Shown in pieces: positions 54,685 through 62,632 of a stretch of DNA of 64,000 nt. A program made the translations under genes and the position numbers. The stretch is from NCBI RefSeq assembly GCF_900114135.1, contig NZ_FORY01000001.1, positions 116,569 to 180,568 of the forward strand, read 5' to 3'. Every line of letters begins with the position of its first letter. Position 1 is the stretch's first letter. The notes beneath the pieces were generated by a model. The model was not told where the DNA came from. It searched no databases and saw nothing but the letters and a program-made list of their open reading frames with translations. This DNA is from Celeribacter halophilus (lineage in GTDB: Bacteria > Pseudomonadota > Alphaproteobacteria > Rhodobacterales > Rhodobacteraceae).

Positions 54685-55476
54685 TTAGGCCGGAACAGTC
54701 GCGCTGAGGAACTGTTTGAGCCGTTCGGATTTGGGATTGCCGAAGAGATCGGACGGGTGGCCCTCTTCTTCGATCAGCCCTTTGTGAAGGAACACGACAT
54801 GGTCGGAAATATCCGCCGCCATGCGCATGTCATGGGTCACGATGATCATGGTGCGGCCTTCTTCGGCGAGCGCCTTGATGACCTTGATGACCTCTTGTTC
54901 AAGCTCGGGATCAAGCGCCGATGTCGGCTCGTCGAACAAAAGCGCCTGCGGCTCCATGCACAGCGCACGGGCAATCGCGGCGCGTTGTTGCTGGCCACCG
55001 GACATCTGCGCCGGATAGACATCGCATTTGTCGCCGATGCCCACCTTGTCGAGATACATCCGTGCCTTTTCCTCGACCTCTGCCTTGTCGCGGCCCATGA
55101 CCGTGACCGGCGCTTCCATGACATTTTGCAGGATGGTCATATGGGCCCAGAGGTTGAACTGCTGGAACACCATAGAGAGGTTGGTGCGGATGCGTGTCAC
55201 CTGTTTGCGGTCCGCCGGACGCCGGTCAAGCCCTGCGCCCTTCCACAAAATCGGTTCGCCATTAAAGATGATTTCGCCTTGCTGGCTGTCTTCCAACAGG
55301 TTGGCACAGCGCAAAAGCGTGGATTTGCCGGAGCCCGAAGACCCGATGAGCGAGGTGACATGGCCGCGGGGTGCGATCATGGACACGCCTTTGAGCACTT
55401 CGAGATCACCGTAGGATTTGTGCAAATCACGAATCTCGATGACGGGTGTTGCGGAATTTGAATCTTTGGTCAGCAT
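54685..55476 (-). CDS. amino-acid/amine ABC transporter ATP-binding protein
   Basis: 263 residues. Walker A is in LIGSSGSGKSTLL, the Q-loop in MVFQQFNLWAH, the signature in AQMSGGQQQRAAIARAL, Walker B in ALLFDEPTSALDPEL and the switch His in MIIVTHDMRMA. It powers the two permeases. Start ATG 55474-55476; a TTG two codons earlier is also possible. It is first in the operon, upstream of the binding protein by 29 nt. Confidence 0.94.
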   Translation of the reverse strand: MLTKDSNSATPVIEIRDLHKSYGDLEVLKGVSMIAPRGHVTSLIGSSGSGKSTLLRCANLLEDSQQGEIIFNGEPILWKGAGLDRRPADRKQVTRIRTNLSMVFQQFNLWAHMTILQNVMEAPVTVMGRDKAEVEEKARMYLDKVGIGDKCDVYPAQMSGGQQQRAAIARALCMEPQALLFDEPTSALDPELEQEVIKVIKALAEEGRTMIIVTHDMRMAADISDHVVFLHKGLIEEEGHPSDLFGNPKSERLKQFLSATVPA

Positions 55477-55672
55477 CGACAAGAATTAGGGCTAAAGCTT
55501 TGGCAGATGCAACAATCATCAGCAGATTGCCCCAGCGTATCGCCATTTTTTTGATCAAACCGCCCCGTATCGCTCAGGGCTTGGGCGCTCCGCGCTTGTG
55601 GTTTTCGGTGCAGACAGCGGCGAAACGGGTGCTACCGGTCGCGGAAAACGGCGATTCTCGATGCGCGGGAGA

Positions 55673-56113
55673 TCAGAGATCGGCCTCGACCCGTTGGCGT
55701 GCCAGCGCACTGTCCTGATCCTTCACGCCCAGCAGATTGGCCACCAGCCGCAACAGCGCATCCTCGTCCTGATCGCGCACCCCGTCGGCCAGCACCACGG
55801 ACCAGAGCCCTTCGATCACATGGATGCGCTCCTCATAGGGCACGGCCTCCTTGAGCGCACGGGTGAAGCGCACGGTGTCGGGGGCTTCGGATTCGAGCTG
55901 CTCGGCCTCGGCGCGCAAACTCGCGGCCTCGAACGGCCCCAGCCCATAACGCTGCCGCAGCAGTTTTTCGATGCGCTCGGCCTCTTCGGGAGCATAATGC
56001 CCGTCAGAGCGCGCCACCCGCACCAAAAGCGCGGCCATCGCGCGGCGGGCGTCTGTGTCTTGCAGGGGCGCGGGCGCCGGTTGCAGCAGGGTTTTGAGAA
56101 AATCACCAAACAT
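55673..56113 (-). CDS. TerB-like protein
   Basis: 146 residues, mostly helical. RRAMAALLVRVARSDGHYAP has the TerB/DjlA-N metal-binding type motif, and WSVVLADGVRDQDEDALLRL is a second Asp-rich segment. The start is uncertain between ATG 56113 and ATG 56122. TerB-fold proteins act in tellurite resistance or envelope stress, but many have no known role. It is downstream of ppk2 after a terminator. Confidence 0.8.
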   Translation of the reverse strand: MFGDFLKTLLQPAPAPLQDTDARRAMAALLVRVARSDGHYAPEEAERIEKLLRQRYGLGPFEAASLRAEAEQLESEAPDTVRFTRALKEAVPYEERIHVIEGLWSVVLADGVRDQDEDALLRLVANLLGVKDQDSALARQRVEADL

Positions 56114-56210
56114 AGATGCCATATAGGGCAGGGCGGGGCGCAGGGAAAGGGGCGTGCCGCCGACACACCGTTCACGTTCCCGCGTGGCGGATCGCGCATG
56201 ATGCCCGCCA

Positions 56211-56242
56211 AAAGAAAACGCCCGCAAACTCTCTGCGGGCGT
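56211..56242 (-). terminator. Rho-independent terminator of ppk2
   Basis: On the minus strand the stem ACGCCCGC/GCGGGCGT (56235-56242 with 56218-56225) has a 9-nt loop, then TTTTCTTT. Confidence 0.9.
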
Positions 56243-56271
56243 CGGGGTCTGGATCAAAGCCTCAGGCCGGA

Positions 56272-57183
56272 TCAGTATTTCTTCGGCACATAAAGCTCCG
56301 GCGGCAACACCGCACGCTCGTAGTCCTTGTTGTAGACGCGTTCGGGCAGTTGCACCTCTTCATGCGGGATTTCCTCGTAATCGAAGAGCGACAGAAGGTG
56401 GTCGATGCAGTTCAGACGCGCACGTTTCTTGTCATTGCCCTCGACGATATACCACGGCGCTTCGGGGATATTGGTGCGGAAGAACGTGTCCTCCTTGGCC
56501 TTGGTGTAATCCTCCCAACGGATGCGCGATTGCAGGTCCATCGGGGACAGTTTCCACTGTTTCATCGGGTCGTGGATCCGCATGAGGAATCGCATCTGCT
56601 GTTCCTCGTCGGTGATCGAGAACCAGTATTTCACGACCTTGATGCCGGAGCGCACCAACATGCGTTCAAATTCGGGAACGTCCTGAAAAAACTGTTCGAC
56701 CTGATCTTCGTCGGCAAAGCCCATGACGCGCTCGACGCCGGAACGGTTATACCACGAGCGATCGAACAGCACCATTTCCCCCGCCGCCGGCAGGTGCGGC
56801 ACATAGCGTTGGAAATACCACTGGCTCTTTTCACGATCCGAAGGCGCAGGCAGCGCGACCACACGCACAACACGCGGGTTGAGACGCTGGGTGATCCGCT
56901 TGATCACGCCGCCCTTACCCGCAGAATCGCGGCCTTCGAACAGCACAACGATCTTCTGACCCGTCTGCTCGACCCAGTCGTGCAGCTTGATCAACTCCGC
57001 CTGAAGGCGCAACAATTCGCGGAAATACACAGAGCGATCGAGCATGTCGGGATGCTCTTTCATGTAAATCTTCTTGATTTCCCGCGACAGAATGGAGTCC
57101 TCAAGCTCGATTTCCCACTCCTCGTCCAGCGTGTCTGCGAGTTCCGCTTCCAGCCAGTCCTGGGCGTCCTTATCAAAGCTCAT
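56272..57183 (-). CDS. ppk2: polyphosphate kinase 2
   Basis: 303 residues. The Walker A-type loop is FEGRDSAGKGGVIKRI, the lid/second motif is ALPAPSDREKSQWYFQRYVP, and VLFDRSWYNRSGVERVMGF is the Walker B region. It transfers phosphate between polyphosphate and nucleoside diphosphates, typically making GTP or ATP. The N-terminal 60 residues are helical. GGAGCAGATC before the ATG at 57181-57183 marks the start; the open frame extends upstream without need. Confidence 0.96.
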   Translation of the reverse strand: MSFDKDAQDWLEAELADTLDEEWEIELEDSILSREIKKIYMKEHPDMLDRSVYFRELLRLQAELIKLHDWVEQTGQKIVVLFEGRDSAGKGGVIKRITQRLNPRVVRVVALPAPSDREKSQWYFQRYVPHLPAAGEMVLFDRSWYNRSGVERVMGFADEDQVEQFFQDVPEFERMLVRSGIKVVKYWFSITDEEQQMRFLMRIHDPMKQWKLSPMDLQSRIRWEDYTKAKEDTFFRTNIPEAPWYIVEGNDKKRARLNCIDHLLSLFDYEEIPHEEVQLPERVYNKDYERAVLPPELYVPKKY

Positions 57184-57493
57184 GATCTGCTCCGTCCTTT
57201 CTCTTTGCGTATTGGGCCAGATCGACCGCGCAAACGGCTGATCCGGCCCAAGCGGGCATCGTTGTCTTTTGAAATGCTTTAACCATGCATACATGACGGT
57301 TTCTTGATGGAAAAGGAATGCAGCCCTCTGTGCGACCAAATAACCAAGGATGCCGCAATCGCGGGCAGCGGTCGAGAAAACCGGGCGCTCGAAAAGACCG
57401 CGAAAACAAGTGCGATGGGGCGGGCGGCATGTTAGGCCTGTCACGCAAAGGCCTATGACATCTGTGACACGGGCACCAGCAAAGTAGGACGCC
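57184..57493. other. divergent intergenic region, ppk2/paiB-like
   Basis: 310 nt between the divergent ppk2 and PaiB-like genes. It should hold both promoters; no clear operator, hairpin or further gene is seen. Confidence 0.5.
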
Positions 57494-58123
57494 ATGTATA
57501 GACCGAACCAATCCGCCATCGACGACCCCGAAACCCTGCGCCATGCGATGGCCGAGATCGGTTTTGCCGCCCTTGTGACGCCCCATGCCGAGGGAATCGA
57601 GATCAGCCATCTTCCCGTTGTGCTGCGCGAGGAGGCGGGGCAGACGGTGATCGAGACCCACATGGCCCGCGCCAACGCCCAATGGAAACTGGCCGGTGTG
57701 CGCTCTGTCCTGATCTTTCAGGGTCCGCAAGCCTATGTCTCGCCGTCTTTCTATCCGTCCAAACAGGAGCACGGCAAAGTTGTGCCGACATGGTCCTATA
57801 TCGTGGTCCATGCTCACGGGGCTTTCGAGACGTTTGACGGGGCGGCCGAACTTGGCGGGCATCTCAACGCGCTGACCCATCGCCACGAGGCCGGACGGGC
57901 CGAGCCGTGGTCTGTGGCCGATGCGCCCGTGCCCTATATCGCTGCGCTGAAACGGGGCATCATCGGGCTGCGATTTGCCGCCGAGCGGCTGGAAGGCAAG
58001 TGGAAGGTCAATCAACACCGCTCCGCCGAGGACCAGAGAGGCACCTATGAGGGGCTTATGGGGGCGGGCGAGCAGGGCGTCGATCTGGCGCAGGCGCTGG
58101 CCAGCTTTTCCGTGCGCACATGA
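57494..58123 (+). CDS. FMN-binding PaiB-like protein
   Basis: 209 residues of the PaiB/FMN-binding split-barrel family. SHLPVVLREE, HMARANAQWK, GPQAYVSPSFYPSKQEHGKV and VPTWSYIVVHAHG fit well. In Bacillus subtilis PaiB affects sporulation/protease genes together with an acetyltransferase; no such partner lies here. Function unknown. Confidence 0.9.
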   Translation: MYRPNQSAIDDPETLRHAMAEIGFAALVTPHAEGIEISHLPVVLREEAGQTVIETHMARANAQWKLAGVRSVLIFQGPQAYVSPSFYPSKQEHGKVVPTWSYIVVHAHGAFETFDGAAELGGHLNALTHRHEAGRAEPWSVADAPVPYIAALKRGIIGLRFAAERLEGKWKVNQHRSAEDQRGTYEGLMGAGEQGVDLAQALASFSVRT

Positions 58124-58257
58124 GGCAGCGTGCCGCATCCTCCGGCGCGCGTTTGTATTGAACCCGCAAAGCCCTAGAGTCAAAGCTCAAGAGTCGCTCT
58201 CCGATTCACACTGCGCGACTCACAATGAACGCGAAATGAACGCGAAAGGTTTACGCC

Positions 58258-58491
58258 ATGCTTCAGGATAAGAAAAACGAGCTTGATTCCGAGAAACAGA
58301 AAAAGGTTCTCACCCGTCTCGTGAAAGAGTTGAGCGAGGCGAAGCCGGAATTCTATTACAAATCCACGCCTGAAATCGCGGTCTTGCTCAAGGACCAGAT
58401 CGAAGCGGGCAAATCGCTTAACGGTGAAGAACGGCATTTGATGCAGCGTCTTTCCCTGCGTGACATCGAAGTGATCTTGAGCCTGCACTAA
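58258..58491 (+). CDS. small hypothetical protein
   Basis: 77 residues, highly charged and helical (QDKKNELDSEKQKKVLTRLV, then RHLMQRLSLRDIEVILSLH). No family recognised. Real coding is supported by good codon structure and a start after GCGAAAGG-like purines. Its context gives no hint. Confidence 0.65.
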   Translation: MLQDKKNELDSEKQKKVLTRLVKELSEAKPEFYYKSTPEIAVLLKDQIEAGKSLNGEERHLMQRLSLRDIEVILSLH

Positions 58492-58547
58492 AGCGTTTCG
58501 CAAACACGAATGCCTGCCGCAAGGTTACAGGGTATAAATCAGGCCAT

Positions 58548-58574
58548 AAAAAAGGCGCCCCGAAGAGCGCCTTT
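58548..58574 (-). terminator. Rho-independent terminator of pyrG
   Basis: On the minus strand the stem AAAGGCGC/GCGCCTTT (58567-58574 with 58551-58558) has an 8-nt loop and a T-run. Confidence 0.9.
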
Positions 58575-58594
58575 CAAACCGTTGCGACAGGCTT

Positions 58595-60238
58595 TTACAC
58601 CAGCCGCGAGTTTTCTTTTGCCGCGCGGATGAAATCGCGGAAGAGCGGGGCCGGAGCGAAAGGTTTCGACTTCAGCTCGGGGTGATATTGCACACCAATA
58701 TACCACGGGTGATCCTTGGCCTCGACGATCTCCGGCAGGCGTCCGTCCGGCGACATGCCGGAGAAGATCAGCCCGCATTCTTCGAGCTTCTCACGATATT
58801 TCGTGTCCACCTCGTAGCGGTGACGGTGGCGTTCCTCGATCTTGGTCGAGCCATAGATCTCCGCCACTTTGGAGCCTTCTTTGAGCGTCGCCGTATAGGC
58901 ACCAAGGCGCATGGTACCGCCCTTGTCGTCGTCGGATTTGCGGCGCACGGTGTGATTGCCCTGCACCCATTCCTTGAGGTGGTAAACCACCGGCTCGAAC
59001 CGTTTCTTGCCTGCTTCGTGGTCGAATTCTTCGGAGCCTGCGGATTCGATTCCCGCCAGATTGCGTGCCGCTTCGATCACGGCCATCTGCATGCCGAGGC
59101 AGATACCCAGATAGGGCACCTTGCGTTCACGGGCGAATTGCGCCGCTTTGATCTTGCCCTCTGTGCCGCGTTCGCCAAAGCCGCCGGGGACCAGAATGGC
59201 GTCATAGCCTTCGAGATAGGGGGCGGGGTCTTCGTGTTCGAAGGTTTCCGCATCTACCCAGTCAACTTTGACCTTCACACGGTTGGCCATGCCGCCGTGG
59301 GTGAGCGCCTCTGCGATGGATTTATAAGCGTCCTCAAGCTGGACATATTTGCCGACGATGGCGACTTTGACCTCGCCTTCGGGATTGAAAATCCGGTCGG
59401 CCACGTCATGCCATGTGGACAGGTCGGGTTTGGGCGCAGGCGCGATGCTGAACGCGTCGAGCACCGCCTGATCCAGCCCCTCGCGGTGATAGGCCAGCGG
59501 GGCCTCGTAGATGGATTTCAGATCGGGCGCGGCGATCACATCCTCTTTGCGGACGTTACAGAACAGCGCGATCTTCTCGCGTTCCTTCTCCGGAATCGGA
59601 TGTTCGGAGCGGCAGACCAGCACGTTCGGCTGCAACCCGATGGTGCGCAGCTCTTTCACGGAGTGCTGGGTCGGCTTGGTCTTCAACTCGCCCGATGCGG
59701 CAATATAGGGCAGCAGCGTCAGGTGCATGAAGATACACTGGCCGCGCGGGCGGTCCTGTGCGAACTGGCGGATGGCCTCGAAGAACGGCAGACCTTCGAT
59801 GTCGCCCACGGTGCCGCCGATCTCGCAGAGCATGAAATCAACCTCGTCATCACCCACGGCGAGGAAGTCCTTGATCTCGTTGGTGACATGCGGGATCACC
59901 TGAATCGTTTTGCCCAGATAGTCGCCACGGCGCTCTTTCTCCAGCACATTTGTGTAGACGCGGCCCGAGGAAATCGAATCTGTCGCCCGCGCCGAAACAC
60001 CGGTGAAGCGTTCGTAATGCCCGAGATCGAGGTCGGTTTCCGCGCCATCGTCGGTGACAAACACCTCGCCATGCTCGAACGGACTCATCGTGCCGGGGTC
60101 GACGTTCAGGTAAGGATCGAGCTTGCGCAGGCGGACCGAATAGCCGCGGGCCTGCAACAATGCGCCCAACGCGGCAGAGGCGAGGCCTTTGCCAAGAGAA
60201 GAAACCACACCGCCGGTGATGAAAACGTAGCGTGCCAT
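58595..60238 (-). CDS. pyrG: CTP synthase
   Basis: 547 residues. The N-terminal synthetase domain starts [20 protein letters not shown], contains [20 protein letters not shown] and the nucleotide loop. The C-terminal glutamine amidotransferase domain has [17 protein letters not shown] with the Cys and YHPELKSKP with the His-Glu pair. It makes CTP from UTP, ATP and glutamine. It follows secG on the same strand after about 217 nt. Confidence 0.98.
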   Translation of the reverse strand: MARYVFITGGVVSSLGKGLASAALGALLQARGYSVRLRKLDPYLNVDPGTMSPFEHGEVFVTDDGAETDLDLGHYERFTGVSARATDSISSGRVYTNVLEKERRGDYLGKTIQVIPHVTNEIKDFLAVGDDEVDFMLCEIGGTVGDIEGLPFFEAIRQFAQDRPRGQCIFMHLTLLPYIAASGELKTKPTQHSVKELRTIGLQPNVLVCRSEHPIPEKEREKIALFCNVRKEDVIAAPDLKSIYEAPLAYHREGLDQAVLDAFSIAPAPKPDLSTWHDVADRIFNPEGEVKVAIVGKYVQLEDAYKSIAEALTHGGMANRVKVKVDWVDAETFEHEDPAPYLEGYDAILVPGGFGERGTEGKIKAAQFARERKVPYLGICLGMQMAVIEAARNLAGIESAGSEEFDHEAGKKRFEPVVYHLKEWVQGNHTVRRKSDDDKGGTMRLGAYTATLKEGSKVAEIYGSTKIEERHRHRYEVDTKYREKLEECGLIFSGMSPDGRLPEIVEAKDHPWYIGVQYHPELKSKPFAPAPLFRDFIRAAKENSRLV

Positions 60239-60401
60239 GGGCTGGAGATGCTCCCGTGATAGTCCGAATTCTTGTTTTTACGTTGTTCCAATGGCCATTT
60301 ACCCGATCTCGTCGACCGGCTGACCCCTGCTCAAAACAACGTGGTTCACGGGATTTAAGAAGTAACAGATTCGGCCATCCCGTGCAACCAAACCGCAACA
60401 T

Positions 60402-60424
60402 GTTGAGGGGATTTTCCCCTCAAC
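60402..60424. other. strong hairpin between secG and pyrG
   Basis: A perfect 10-bp stem GTTGAGGGGA/TCCCCTCAAC has a 3-nt T loop and no T-run on either side. It is 31 nt after the secG stop. It may mark the 3' end or processing of secG mRNA, or part of the pyrG leader. Confidence 0.6.
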
Positions 60425-60455
60425 CCTCAAGGTCTTGTTAAATCTGATGCTTAGA

Positions 60456-60818
60456 TCAGTCGGCGCGCGGCGGAGCGACAGGTGCGTCGGTCGTGCTCGG
60501 CGGCAAAAGATCGGAGCCCGACGGCAACGCGGGGCTTCCCTCGTCGGCCGGCAGAACCTCTTCAACCGCAACACCATCCATCACGGAGCTCGATGCCGCT
60601 TCCTTGCGGGCCAGAACCGTCAGGGTGATGGACGTGGCAATAAAGCCGATGGCAAAAATCCATGTCATCTTGCCCAATGCGGTCGCAGCCGCACGGCCGG
60701 TCATGACGTCGCCGCCACCGCCCATACCAAGGCCGCCACCTTCGGAACGCTGGAGCAACACGATGCCAATGAGGCAGAGCGCGAGGATCAGGTGGACAAC
60801 GAGAATGACATTTTCCAT
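60456..60818 (-). CDS. secG: preprotein translocase subunit SecG
   Basis: 120 residues. The two membrane segments are VILVVHLILALCLIGIVLLQ and WIFAIGFIATSITLTVLA, with RSEGGGLGMGGGG between them, the usual SecG pattern. The C-terminal tail is Ser/Pro/Asp-rich. It assists the SecYEG channel. Confidence 0.94.
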   Translation of the reverse strand: MENVILVVHLILALCLIGIVLLQRSEGGGLGMGGGGDVMTGRAAATALGKMTWIFAIGFIATSITLTVLARKEAASSSVMDGVAVEEVLPADEGSPALPSGSDLLPPSTTDAPVAPPRAD

Positions 60819-61019
60819 GGATCAGGCCTTTAGGGGTCGTTCGATGGGGCTACTTAAGTGGTCTATGGGCATCACGCAACCCCGATCTGGTCCCTTCTGT
60901 CGGGTTCCGTGCGATTGGTGGCGAAATGCACGCGGGGCGGGGCGTCCCAGATAAGGGTTTCATCACCCCGTCGGGACCGTTATACAGCGACGGGTTTCAT
61001 CCGTTCATAAGGACTCACT

Positions 61020-62315
61020 ATGGCTAACGTCGTCGTTGTCGGCGCCCAATGGGGTGACGAGGGAAAAGGCAAGATCGTGGACTGGCTCTCCGAGCGCGCA
61101 GATGTGATTGCGCGCTTTCAGGGCGGACACAACGCGGGCCACACGCTCGTCATTGATGGAAAAGTATACAAGCTGAACGCATTGCCCTCGGGTGTGGTGC
61201 GCGGCGGCAAGCTGTCGGTGATCGGCAACGGGGTCGTGCTCGATCCGTGGCATCTGGTCAACGAGATCGCCAAAATCCGCGAGCAGGGCGTCGAGATCAC
61301 GCCGGAGACCCTGATGGTCGCCGAAAACACGCCGCTGATCCTGCCGATTCACGGCGAGCTTGATCGCGCCCGCGAAGAAGCCGCCAGCAAAGGCACCAAG
61401 ATCGGCACCACCGGTCGCGGTATCGGACCGGCCTATGAAGACAAAGTGGGCCGCCGTTCTGTGCGTGTGGCCGATCTGGCCGACGAAGAAACACTCATCG
61501 CCCGTGTGGACCGTGCGCTCCAGCATCATGATCCGCTGCGTCGGGGCCTCGGCATTGCGCCGGTGGACCGCGAGCGTCTGATCAATGATCTCAAAGAGAT
61601 CGCCAAGGAAATCCTGCCCTACGCGGCGCCGGTCTGGAAGGTTCTCAAAGAGAAACGCAAAGCCGGTAAACGCATCCTGTTTGAAGGGGCGCAAGGCGCG
61701 CTGCTTGACATTGATTTCGGCACCTATCCCTTTGTGACCTCGTCGAACGTGATCGCCGGTCAAGCCGCGACAGGCGTTGGCATGGGGCCGGGCGCGATTG
61801 ATTATGTCCTCGGCATTGTGAAAGCCTACACCACCCGCGTGGGCGAAGGGCCGTTCCCGACCGAATTGCAAGACGCCGACGGTCAACGCCTTGGCGAGCG
61901 CGGTCACGAGTTCGGCACGGTGACAGGACGTCAGCGCCGCTGTGGCTGGTTCGATGCCGCCCTTGTGCGCCAGACCTGCGCCACCTCCGGCGTGACGGGG
62001 ATCTCGTTCACCAAGCTCGACGTTCTGGACGGGTTCGAAACGCTGAAAATCTGTGTCGGCTATGAGCTGGACGGCAAAAAGCTCGACTATCTGCCGACCG
62101 CAGCCGACGAACAGGCGCGTTGCACACCGATCTATGAGGAAATGCCGGGTTGGTCCGAGTCGACCGAAGGCGCGCGCAGCTGGAACGACCTTCCGGCCAA
62201 TGCGGTGAAATATGTCCGCCGCGTCGAAGAACTGATCGAATGTCCGGTGGCCTTGCTCTCCACAAGCCCCGAACGCGAGGACACGATCCTTGTAACCGAT
62301 CCTTTCGCGGATTGA
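61020..62315 (+). CDS. purA: adenylosuccinate synthetase
   Basis: 431 residues. The P-loop-type motif is [18 protein letters not shown], followed by [25 protein letters not shown] and the C-terminal [15 protein letters not shown] are conserved. It makes adenylosuccinate from IMP and aspartate with GTP. AAGGA precedes the ATG. The small DUF2842 gene follows after 4 nt. Confidence 0.98.
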   Translation: MANVVVVGAQWGDEGKGKIVDWLSERADVIARFQGGHNAGHTLVIDGKVYKLNALPSGVVRGGKLSVIGNGVVLDPWHLVNEIAKIREQGVEITPETLMVAENTPLILPIHGELDRAREEAASKGTKIGTTGRGIGPAYEDKVGRRSVRVADLADEETLIARVDRALQHHDPLRRGLGIAPVDRERLINDLKEIAKEILPYAAPVWKVLKEKRKAGKRILFEGAQGALLDIDFGTYPFVTSSNVIAGQAATGVGMGPGAIDYVLGIVKAYTTRVGEGPFPTELQDADGQRLGERGHEFGTVTGRQRRCGWFDAALVRQTCATSGVTGISFTKLDVLDGFETLKICVGYELDGKKLDYLPTAADEQARCTPIYEEMPGWSESTEGARSWNDLPANAVKYVRRVEELIECPVALLSTSPEREDTILVTDPFAD

Positions 62316-62319
62316 TCGC

Positions 62320-62559
62320 ATGGCCCTGAGCTACAAAAACCGGCGTCGTCTGTCGCTTCTGATTCTCGTGTTGGGGCTGCCCGCCTATATCGTGCTGGCC
62401 GTGACACTGGTGAACCAGATCGAGCGCCCGACGATCTGGGTCGAGCTTCTGATCTATGTCGGGCTCGGTGTGCTCTGGGCCTTCCCGCTCAAGGCCGTGT
62501 TCAAAGGGATTGGCCAAGCCAACCCCGACGCGCCGCAAGATCAGGACGAGCCGCGCTAA
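62320..62559 (+). CDS. DUF2842 family membrane protein
   Basis: 79 residues with two membrane segments (RRLSLLILVLGLPAYIVLAV and TIWVELLIYVGLGVLWAFPL) and a short polar tail. DUF2842 is an alphaproteobacterial family of unknown function. It is 4 nt behind purA and ends at a good terminator. Confidence 0.88.
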   Translation: MALSYKNRRRLSLLILVLGLPAYIVLAVTLVNQIERPTIWVELLIYVGLGVLWAFPLKAVFKGIGQANPDAPQDQDEPR

Positions 62560-62588
62560 ACTGCGGATTTGTCAACAGAATACGAAAA

Positions 62589-62617
62589 AGGCCGCCTCAA
62601 CGGGCGGCCTCTTTTTT
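62589..62617. terminator. bidirectional Rho-independent terminator
   Basis: A perfect 8-bp stem AGGCCGCC/GGCGGCCT with a 6-nt loop is followed by CTTTTTT. It serves purA-DUF2842 and the convergent acidic protein gene. Confidence 0.88.
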
Positions 62618-62632
62618 GTGTTTTGAACGGCG

